Source: an uncultured Clostridia bacterium
Lineage (GTDB): Bacteria > Bacillota > Clostridia > Oscillospirales > Acutalibacteraceae
Direction of reading: 5' to 3'
Assembly (NCBI GenBank): GCA_946610835.1
Contig: CAMOCU010000099.1
Span: 1-5,230 of the forward strand
Length of the DNA stretch: 5,230 nucleotides
Position numbers and translations under genes: made by a program. Positions 1 through 5,026 of this stretch are shown piece after piece. The notes below the pieces were generated by a model, which was not told the DNA's origin, did not search any database, and was given only the letters and a program-made list of their open reading frames with translations. Within the stretch, counting starts at the first letter, position 1, and every line of letters begins with the position of its first letter.

Positions 1-33
1 AGCGCTTTGCCGTATCGCCACACCATGGGAAAA
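1..33. repeat. Direct repeat copy 1, downstream of gene C
   Basis: Bases 1-33 are identical to 1354-1386. On the minus strand this copy reads, in the frame used in gene B, as FPMVWRYGKAL, but a TGA in that frame lies only a few codons upstream. It therefore looks like an orphan fragment of a paralog's C-terminus left after the stop of the 405-residue gene. The repeat may extend beyond the window's left edge. Confidence 0.85.
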
Positions 34-92
34 AAGGCATTGTACCTCTTTTGTTCTGAACGTCAAAAAGCTTATCCCAGCCACTGTTTTAT

Positions 93-1310
93 CTACTTTA
101 AGAGTATTTCGAGAATGTGGGATAATGCAACACCCGCTTGTTTCCAGCGGAACATGAATAAACACTGAAGAAACATGATGTACAAAAACCCCAAATTCTG
201 CGGACTATGTCCGTATGACACCTGAACACTCGATTCCATCTGCACGCCGTTATCCCCTACAGTCACAGTGATTTGAGCCAAGCCGAGCCCGACAAGAGTG
301 ACCTTGCCGTCCTTATCGACGGTTACAGCAGAAGGATTGTCGGACTTCCATACAATCTTCGGCGCCTCGTAGACCGTGATTACTCTGCCGTCCTCAAGCG
401 TGAGTTCAAATGTATCATGGGTAAAAGTACCGTACTTGTCTGTCGGAGCCATCGGCTCGAGCACTACAGATTTGTTGAACTCCAGACGAATGGAAGAGGC
501 GGACATCACAGAATAATTGCTCTTGTTGCTCTTCTTTTCATTGATACCGATCTGCACGCCCGTAGACGGTGTATAATCGGAACCAATCACAATTGCCGTC
601 GTGCTGTCCGATGCACGGGTTCCGAACGGTGTCGTTGCTGTGATGGTTAGTGTACAGCGGCCGTTGCCGACGGGGATCAGGCTTTTGGTCGCTTTGTCGA
701 CCTTCATAATGCGATCGTCGCTGCTGGTGACCGTGATGTCGCACACAGCTGCCATGTAAGAAGGCTCGATATAATAACTGTTCTTGACAAGGCCGTTAAA
801 CGCGGTTGCCTCGTACCAATAACGTGCCGCAATACCTGCCTTCCTATTTTCTTCATTCTCATAGAAGCGGAGCCAGATTTCATTCCTGGGATTGACGTTG
901 CAATCCCAATGAATGCCGATTTTCGGAGTCTCACCCAACACGAGAAACTCCTTGTCCACATCTTTGCAATTGCCGGTCGAATCCTTCGCTTTAAGCGTCA
1001 GAGTCACATTAATATACTTCTTTCTGCCGGGATATTCGTTGACCGTAAAGGTCTGTGCAGCTTCATTGACTTCAATCACAGTCGGGTCGCTGCAGATCAG
1101 CTCCACCGCCTTATGATCCGCGTTGGCCGGAAACACCTCATATTGATCGGCGTAAGAATATGTCTCGCCTGCAATCAGCGTTTGATTATCCCACTTCCAG
1201 CGAATCTCCGTCGGCTGCGGCAAGTCCTCCGCCATTACTGCCGGAGCGCTGCCGCAAACCATCAGCACACACAGCAGCAGCGCCAGCATTCTTTTCCACG
1301 TAATCTTCAT
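93..1310 (-). CDS. Secreted Ig-like (Big_2-type) family protein, short paralog (gene C)
   Basis: A 405-residue predicted exported protein. Residues 1-27 form a signal peptide: a Lys/Arg start, a Leu/Val/Cys-rich core and a likely cut after VMA. The mature part has three modules. Residues 34-130 (EIRW to LGETPK) are the first. Residues 131-249 hold GIHWD, ARYWYEAT, CDITVTSSD, IMKVD and ATKSLIPVGNG. Residues 250-366 hold VQIGINEKKS, FELTLEDGR and a Big_2-like end (KIVWKSDNPSAVTVDKDGKV). By eye this block is about three-quarters identical to the C-terminal block of the 829-residue protein encoded upstream, but the four N-terminal repeats are absent. After residue 366 the tail differs from both paralogs: a strongly hydrophobic stretch (about 373-387), then RWK and an aliphatic end. 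The ATG at 1310 is chosen for a perfect AGGAGG six bases upstream and for the signal peptide that follows. It lies 21 nt after the previous gene and is probably cotranscribed. The function is unknown; a surface structural or adhesive role is inferred. Confidence 0.9.
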   Translation of the reverse strand: MKITWKRMLALLLCVLMVCGSAPAVMAEDLPQPTEIRWKWDNQTLIAGETYSYADQYEVFPANADHKAVELICSDPTVIEVNEAAQTFTVNEYPGRKKYINVTLTLKAKDSTGNCKDVDKEFLVLGETPKIGIHWDCNVNPRNEIWLRFYENEENRKAGIAARYWYEATAFNGLVKNSYYIEPSYMAAVCDITVTSSDDRIMKVDKATKSLIPVGNGRCTLTITATTPFGTRASDSTTAIVIGSDYTPSTGVQIGINEKKSNKSNYSVMSASSIRLEFNKSVVLEPMAPTDKYGTFTHDTFELTLEDGRVITVYEAPKIVWKSDNPSAVTVDKDGKVTLVGLGLAQITVTVGDNGVQMESSVQVSYGHSPQNLGFLYIMFLQCLFMFRWKQAGVALSHILEILLK

Positions 1311-1316
1311 ACTTTT

Positions 1317-1322
1317 CCTCCT
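1317..1322 (-). promoter_or_regulatory. Ribosome binding site of gene C
   Basis: The minus strand reads AGGAGG followed by six bases (AAAAGT) and the ATG at 1310. This is a full-consensus Shine-Dalgarno sequence and fixes the start of the 405-residue gene. It lies inside the 21-nt gap after the upstream stop codon, which supports independent translation from a shared transcript. Confidence 0.9.
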
Positions 1323-1331
1323 GTTTTTCTT

Positions 1332-2348
1332 TTACCCCACCAATGCATGGAGCAGCGCTTTGCCGTATCGCCACACCATGGGAAAATTAAATTTTACCAG
1401 GCTCATCAGAAGACCGATCAGCGCCTGACCGAACGAGGTTTGCGTGCGGATTGTAATCGTATGCGTGTACGGCCCTGCACCATTGTCCGTCACACGCAGC
1501 GTCACAGTCGTTTCGCCCGGGCCGACGGCAGAAACTTTGCCGTCGGAATCCACACGGACAACACGGCTGTCCGCGCTGCTCCAGGAAATCGCCGGAGCAT
1601 CAAAAATACACACCTTGCGGCCGTCCTCAAGCGTCAGTTCCATACGCTTGTGGTCAAACGAACCTTGCGATCCGGCGGGCGCAATCGCACCGAGCCAGAT
1701 AGCTTTACCCTGCCGCATAACAAGCTGTGTCGCTGTTTCGACTTTGTAATCCGTGTCGCTGCTCTTTTTGGTGTTGAGCGCGATCTGCACACCTGACACG
1801 GGCGTATACGGCGAACCTTTGACCGCAATGCGCGTTGTATCCGATTGAACGATCTGCTTGCCGTTGTCGTTCATCGTGGCGGTAATGGTCAACGTCGCCT
1901 CGCCGTTGCCGACGGGGATCAGGCTTTTGGTCGCCTCGTCCACTTTCATCACGCGGCTATCGCTGCTTGTAACATGGATTTCGCACCGGTCACGCACGGA
2001 CAGCGGCTGCGTGTGATAGGCATAAATCAGCTTTGGATTTGCACTGGTCGGCGCATACCAATACCGCGCCGGGTTGTTCTTTTTCTGCTGTGTCGCATTT
2101 TCATAAAACGGAAACGTCTTTCCGTCCTGAAACAGACTGCCGAGATCCCAATGCACCGATTTCAGCGTTCCCCATGCTTCGGGCGACGCCTGCACGGAAT
2201 CCGGGACTTCTTCTGTTGTTTGCGAAAATTCTGCTTCCGTACCCGTTTCGGTCAGCACCGACTCCTGCGCAAATGCAGGAACAATCACCGCGGCTGTCAT
2301 GCCGAGCGCCAGCAGAACGGATACGGTGGATTTAAAAATAAAATGCAT
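1332..2348 (-). CDS. Secreted Ig-like (Big_2-type) family protein, reduced paralog (gene B)
   Basis: A 338-residue predicted exported protein. The open frame extends to 2450, but the ATG at 2348 is chosen because AGGAG precedes it by seven bases and a good signal peptide follows (residues 1-27, cut after AFA). The longer start would overlap the upstream gene and bury the signal. Residues 28-60 are an acidic, Thr/Ser/Glu-rich linker. Residues 64-180 match the second family module (SVHWDLG, FPFYEN, ARYWY, VTSSDSRVMKVDEATKSLIPVGNG). Residues 181-302 match the third (VQIALNTKKSS, MELTLEDGR, ISWSSADSRVVRVDSDGKVSAVGPG), whose end is Big_2-like. The first module and the upstream Big_2 repeats of the longer paralog are missing. 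The C-terminus (about 304-338) has the tail LIGLLMSLVKFNFPM followed by a basic/aromatic end. No catalytic motif, LPXTG or dockerin is seen. It is probably the middle gene of a three-gene operon. The role is unknown; it could be a surface-associated partner of its two paralogs. Confidence 0.9.
   Translation of the reverse strand: MHFIFKSTVSVLLALGMTAAVIVPAFAQESVLTETGTEAEFSQTTEEVPDSVQASPEAWGTLKSVHWDLGSLFQDGKTFPFYENATQQKKNNPARYWYAPTSANPKLIYAYHTQPLSVRDRCEIHVTSSDSRVMKVDEATKSLIPVGNGEATLTITATMNDNGKQIVQSDTTRIAVKGSPYTPVSGVQIALNTKKSSDTDYKVETATQLVMRQGKAIWLGAIAPAGSQGSFDHKRMELTLEDGRKVCIFDAPAISWSSADSRVVRVDSDGKVSAVGPGETTVTLRVTDNGAGPYTHTITIRTQTSFGQALIGLLMSLVKFNFPMVWRYGKALLHALVG
1354..1386. repeat. Direct repeat copy 2, in the 3' end of gene B
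   Basis: Second copy of the 33-bp repeat, here inside the coding sequence for the C-terminal tail of the 338-residue protein (FPMVWRYGKAL). The two copies are in direct orientation, 1353 bp apart, and bracket the whole 405-residue gene with its ribosome binding site. Confidence 0.85.
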
Positions 2349-2355
2349 GCTTCCT

Positions 2356-2360
2356 CTCCT
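2356..2360 (-). promoter_or_regulatory. Ribosome binding site that decides the start of gene B
   Basis: The minus strand reads AGGAG, then AGGAAGC (7 nt), then the ATG at 2348. This selects 2348 over the in-frame codons further upstream (up to 2450), which overlap the preceding gene and would place 34 non-signal residues before the signal peptide. Confidence 0.85.
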
Positions 2361-2370
2361 GTACATGAAA

Positions 2371-2398
2371 TTGGGAGCGAACGCATGTCCGCTCCCAA
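2371..2398 (-). terminator. Intergenic stem-loop between genes A and B (weak terminator or attenuator)
   Basis: Perfect 9-bp inverted repeat: TTGGGAGCG, a 10-nt loop, then CGCTCCCAA on the transcript strand. It starts 8 nt after the stop codon of the 829-residue gene and ends 10 nt before the AGGAG of the next gene. The stem is GC-rich, but only TTT follows it, so it is at best a leaky intrinsic terminator. It could instead protect the upstream mRNA from 3' decay or tune the A:B ratio. The structure is read directly; the function is inference. Confidence 0.55.
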
Positions 2399-2406
2399 AA
2401 GGATCG

Positions 2407-3558
2407 TTAAATAGATGGATTACGCCCGAAGAACTTGCCGACGGAACCAAACAGGCCGGTTGCGACAGCGGCCAGATATTTGCCGGCCATCGGAAGGTTC
2501 AGCTTGATAAGACTCATAAGGAATCCGATAATCGCCTGCAGAAGGCTGATCTTCGTTTCCACAGTGATGCTCGCTTCGATCGGCTTTGCGCCGTTGTCTG
2601 TAACGGTGACAGTGATCTTGGCGGAGCCGGGGCCGACAGCCGTGACTTTGCCGTCCTTATCGACGGTTACAGCAGAAGGATTGTCGGACTTCCAAACAAT
2701 CTTTGCCGCCTCATAGACCGTGATCACTCTGCCGTCCTCAAGCGTGAGTTCAAATGTGTCGTGATCGAATGTGCCGCTCTTGCCTGACGGAACCATCGGG
2801 CCGAGCACCATGGATTTGGTGTATGCCAGACGAATGGAAGAGGCAGACAGCACAGAATAATTGCTCTTGCTGCTCTTCTTTTCATTGATGCCGATCTGCA
2901 CGTCCGTCGGCGGTGTGTAATCGGAATCAATCACGATGGCCGTCACGGTGTCGGAAACCACTACGCTGCCGTTCTTCGTTCTCGCGGTGATGGTCAGAAT
3001 GCATCTCCCGTTGCCGACAGGGATCAGGCTTTTGGTCGCTTTGTCGACCTTCATAATGCGTTCGTCGCTGCTGGTGACCGTGATGTCGCACAGAGCTGCC
3101 GCGTAAGAAGGATCGGTATGATACTTATTCTTTCCAAGGCCGTTAAACTTGGTTGCTTCGTACCAATAACGCGCCGCAACGCCTTCCTTCTTTTTCGCAT
3201 CATTCTCATAGAAACGGAACTGGGTTTCGTTCTTGGAGTTGACGTTAAGATCCCAATGGATACCGGTCAGCGGAACCTCGTTGAACACAAGGAACTGCTT
3301 GTCCACATCTTTGCATTTGCTGGACGGATCCTTCGCTTTGAGCGTCAGGGTCACATAAATATACTTTTCGTTTCCGGGATATTTGTTGACCGTAAAGGTC
3401 TGTGCAGCTTCATTGACTTCGATCACAGTCGGATCGCTGCTGGTCAGTTCCACGCCTTTATTCTGCGCACTGGTCGGGAACACCTGATATTTGTCGCCGT
3501 AGTAATAGGTTTCGCCGGCGATCAGCGTATTGGCCTCCCAATTCCAGCGGATCTCATC
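2407..3558 (-). repeat. Family block of gene A, repeated in genes C and B
   Basis: The segment coding for residues 447-829 of the 829-residue protein is repeated as most of the 405-residue paralog (about 93-1211) and, more diverged and shorter, as most of the 338-residue paralog (about 1332-2159). Between the first two, 47 bp are identical (2648-2694 and 304-350), and the ATKSLIPVGNG region is also nearly identical. These are tandem paralogous blocks in the same orientation, not an insertion element: no transposase or terminal inverted repeats are seen. Confidence 0.85.
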
Positions 3559-4896
3559 CACTCTCTGGCGGACGATCACTTTAGCGGTGCCGGACACGGT
3601 TTTACCACTTTTTTTATTGGTGTAATAGCCATAAACTGTAACGCCCTCGCTGCCGGTGGTCTTCAGCGCGGTTACACGGCCGGAGTCGCTGACCTGAAGC
3701 ACGGTGGAATCTGCCGATTGAAACCTCAAACGGCTGTTGTCCAGCGGAACAACAATCGTATTCCCCTCATTATCGGTGGACAGACCGGACGCGATCATCT
3801 GCACCGAATCGCCGACGCCGATCACAGTTTCCGCAGGGCCAACGGCAAGATAAGAAACCTCCGGTTCCACTTTCAGAACCTTGACATTGCAGGAAGCTGC
3901 GTAGGTCTTGGAATCCACGGTATAATACGCGTGGACAAAAATGTCGTTTCTTTCGCCTGTGGGCTTCACACCGGTGATTTTACCGGAAGCATCCACAGTA
4001 ACATAGTCGGTGTTAGAGGACGTCCAGCTGATCTGCGAAGCAACCAGCGGATAATCCTTGCCGTCGGAACCGTGACCGACAGCCTGCAATTGGCGGTTGC
4101 CGCCCTCCTCCAGATCCGTCACAGCGGCAGGGACGATCGAAATGCTCGTCAGCTCCGCTGCACTCGCGTCGATGTAAACCTTGGCCGAAGCCGTCAGAAC
4201 CGTTTCTTTAGAGCCGATTTCGGAAAGATACGTTGCAGTGATTTCTACACCGTTGTTAATGACTTTGTCATTCAGTTTCGCTTCTGTGGATTTGACGGCC
4301 GTCACGATACCCTTGTTGGAAACTGTGGCATACACACTGTTTTTGGAAGCCCATGTGACGTTGGACAGCGAAACTGCTTGGCCGGTTCTGTCAGCGTTTT
4401 CATAGCCGATGGCGGAAAAAGCATACTGCTGCTTTTCTTTCAGCGTTACAGACTCCGGAATGATCGCGATGGATTTGATGCCGATCTTTTCCGCGTCCTC
4501 GTTTGAAATCACTGTGATATCGCACTTGCTCACATAATTCTGAGAGCCGACGGAATAGAATGCGTAAATTGTCACGGCGTCGCCGGCTGCGGCCTTTTTG
4601 CCCGGCTTCACTAAGCCGTTTGAATCGACACTCACGATTTCGGAGTTGGTGGAAGACCACTGCACTTCGGCAGGATCAAGCGTGTACTCCGCACCGCCGG
4701 CTCCGCGACCGCCGACACGAAGCTGTTGGCCATCCGTGTCGCTGATCTTAAGGCACAGCGAACCGGGCAGGACAGGAATGGATGTCAGCCCATCCGCTGC
4801 CATGGCAAGCATTCCCGCGCCCAAAATCGGTGTTGCGCCAAACATCATCAGCACAGCCATGATCAGGGCAAGAGATTTTTGTAAACTCTTTTTCAT
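2407..4896 (-). CDS. Large secreted multi-Big_2 Ig-like surface protein (gene A)
   Basis: An 829-residue predicted exported protein. The start at 4896 is chosen because GGGAG lies seven bases upstream and the signal peptide follows at once (residues 1-34, cut after about AMAA). A TTG six codons upstream is in frame but lacks such a site. Four Big_2-like repeats follow at about 37-135, 139-246, 249-342 and 347-443, each with the pattern W(S/A)S(T/K)N or QSADS, V-V-D-x-G and a YAFY/HAYY/YGYY strand. Next are three family modules: 447-543 (EIRWNW, FTVNKYPGNEKY), 544-662 (GIHWDLNV, ARYWYEAT, CDITVTSSD, ATKSLIPVGNG) and 663-781 (VQIGINEKKSS, FELTLEDGR, VTVDKDGKVTAVGPG). The C-terminus (784-829) is a hydrophobic helix-like stretch ending LMSLIKLNLPM, then a Gly/Lys/Arg-rich end. 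Big_2 domains are known in bacterial surface adhesins and structural proteins; here adhesion or surface-layer structure is only inferred. There is no visible enzyme domain, LPXTG, SLH or dockerin. It is the first gene after the promoter and probably leads an A-B-C operon. Confidence 0.93.
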   Translation of the reverse strand: MKKSLQKSLALIMAVLMMFGATPILGAGMLAMAADGLTSIPVLPGSLCLKISDTDGQQLRVGGRGAGGAEYTLDPAEVQWSSTNSEIVSVDSNGLVKPGKKAAAGDAVTIYAFYSVGSQNYVSKCDITVISNEDAEKIGIKSIAIIPESVTLKEKQQYAFSAIGYENADRTGQAVSLSNVTWASKNSVYATVSNKGIVTAVKSTEAKLNDKVINNGVEITATYLSEIGSKETVLTASAKVYIDASAAELTSISIVPAAVTDLEEGGNRQLQAVGHGSDGKDYPLVASQISWTSSNTDYVTVDASGKITGVKPTGERNDIFVHAYYTVDSKTYAASCNVKVLKVEPEVSYLAVGPAETVIGVGDSVQMIASGLSTDNEGNTIVVPLDNSRLRFQSADSTVLQVSDSGRVTALKTTGSEGVTVYGYYTNKKSGKTVSGTAKVIVRQRVDEIRWNWEANTLIAGETYYYGDKYQVFPTSAQNKGVELTSSDPTVIEVNEAAQTFTVNKYPGNEKYIYVTLTLKAKDPSSKCKDVDKQFLVFNEVPLTGIHWDLNVNSKNETQFRFYENDAKKKEGVAARYWYEATKFNGLGKNKYHTDPSYAAALCDITVTSSDERIMKVDKATKSLIPVGNGRCILTITARTKNGSVVVSDTVTAIVIDSDYTPPTDVQIGINEKKSSKSNYSVLSASSIRLAYTKSMVLGPMVPSGKSGTFDHDTFELTLEDGRVITVYEAAKIVWKSDNPSAVTVDKDGKVTAVGPGSAKITVTVTDNGAKPIEASITVETKISLLQAIIGFLMSLIKLNLPMAGKYLAAVATGLFGSVGKFFGRNPSI
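3568..4788 (-). repeat. Four tandem Big_2-like repeats inside gene A
   Basis: Four units of about 95-108 codons, at about 4492-4788, 4159-4482, 3871-4152 and 3568-3858. Each starts with an I/L-x-V/I-x-P strand (or AVGPAE in the fourth), reaches a central W/F-x-S-x-(N/D) followed by a (V/T)-x-V-(D/S)-x-x-G-x-(V/I) turn, and ends in an aromatic YAFY/ATYL/HAYY/YGYY strand plus a K-x-x-V/I strand. They are clearly related as proteins but diverged in DNA sequence, so this is an old domain duplication rather than a recent satellite expansion. Confidence 0.8.
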
Positions 4897-4903
4897 ACAT
4901 TTA

Positions 4904-4908
4904 CTCCC
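4904..4908 (-). promoter_or_regulatory. Ribosome binding site of gene A
   Basis: The minus strand reads AAAGGGAG, seven bases (TAAATGT), then the ATG at 4896. This is a good Shine-Dalgarno match. It excludes the in-frame TTG at 4914, which lies upstream of this site. Confidence 0.85.
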
Positions 4909-4925
4909 TTTCAAAATTTGATTTG

Positions 4926-4962
4926 GTTACAAACCTGTAACACATTATACACGAAAGTAACA
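4926..4962. promoter_or_regulatory. Possible operator: GTTACA/TGTAAC dyad plus a phased half-site
   Basis: On the plus strand, GTTACA, a 4-nt gap (AACC), then TGTAAC forms a perfect dyad at 4926-4941, directly over the predicted transcription start. A further GTAACA at 4957-4962 lies in the -35/-10 spacer, exactly 20 bp from the GTAACA at 4937-4942. Repeats about two helical turns apart around the core promoter suit a repressor site. No regulator gene is in the window, so the binding protein is unknown. Confidence 0.45.
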
Positions 4963-4972
4963 AATTTTGCAA
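4944..4972 (-). promoter_or_regulatory. Sigma-A-type promoter for gene A (and probably the operon)
   Basis: On the minus strand, TTGCAA (4972-4967, four of six matches to TTGACA) is followed by a 17-bp spacer and a perfect TATAAT (4949-4944). Transcription should start near 4937-4938, giving a leader of about 41 nt before the ATG at 4896. The DNA upstream of the -35 box (about 4975-5010) is very AT-rich and could act as an UP element. No other convincing promoter is seen in the short gaps before the two downstream genes, so this one probably drives all three. Confidence 0.8.
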
Positions 4973-5026
4973 GGGGTTTTCATAAAATTCACAAATTTAT
5001 TATTTTTGGCACAACATATAGTCCAA

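Noticed and set aside
36..92. Terminator after gene C
   Set aside because: A TTTTT run is present near AAGC on the transcript strand, but only a 3-4 bp stem can be drawn, too weak to call.
909..1796. Plus-strand open frame (295 codons) spanning the gene C/B boundary
   Set aside because: It runs antisense across two well-supported genes, has no recognisable domain and is rich in His/Arg as expected for a reverse-frame shadow.
2349..2450. Longer upstream start for gene B
   Set aside because: It would overlap gene A's end and run through the stem-loop and the ribosome binding site, and it would place 34 unrelated residues before a normal signal peptide.
3118..4506. Long plus-strand open frame (462 codons) opposite gene A
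   Set aside because: It has no ribosome binding site before its ATG and low-complexity shadow composition. The opposite strand has a clear signal peptide and repeated Ig-like domains. It is an antisense shadow.
3568..4788. CRISPR array or DNA satellite
   Set aside because: The periodicity is at the protein domain level (about 100 codons) with diverged DNA; there are no short identical repeats with spacers.
4897..4914. TTG start six codons upstream of gene A's ATG
   Set aside because: The GGGAG site lies inside this extension and is spaced correctly for the ATG at 4896.
4973..5026. Terminator after the partial gene at the right edge
   Set aside because: Only a 4-bp TTGG/CCAA pairing and short AT-only dyads are present. 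The AT-rich stretch is better explained as promoter-upstream DNA.
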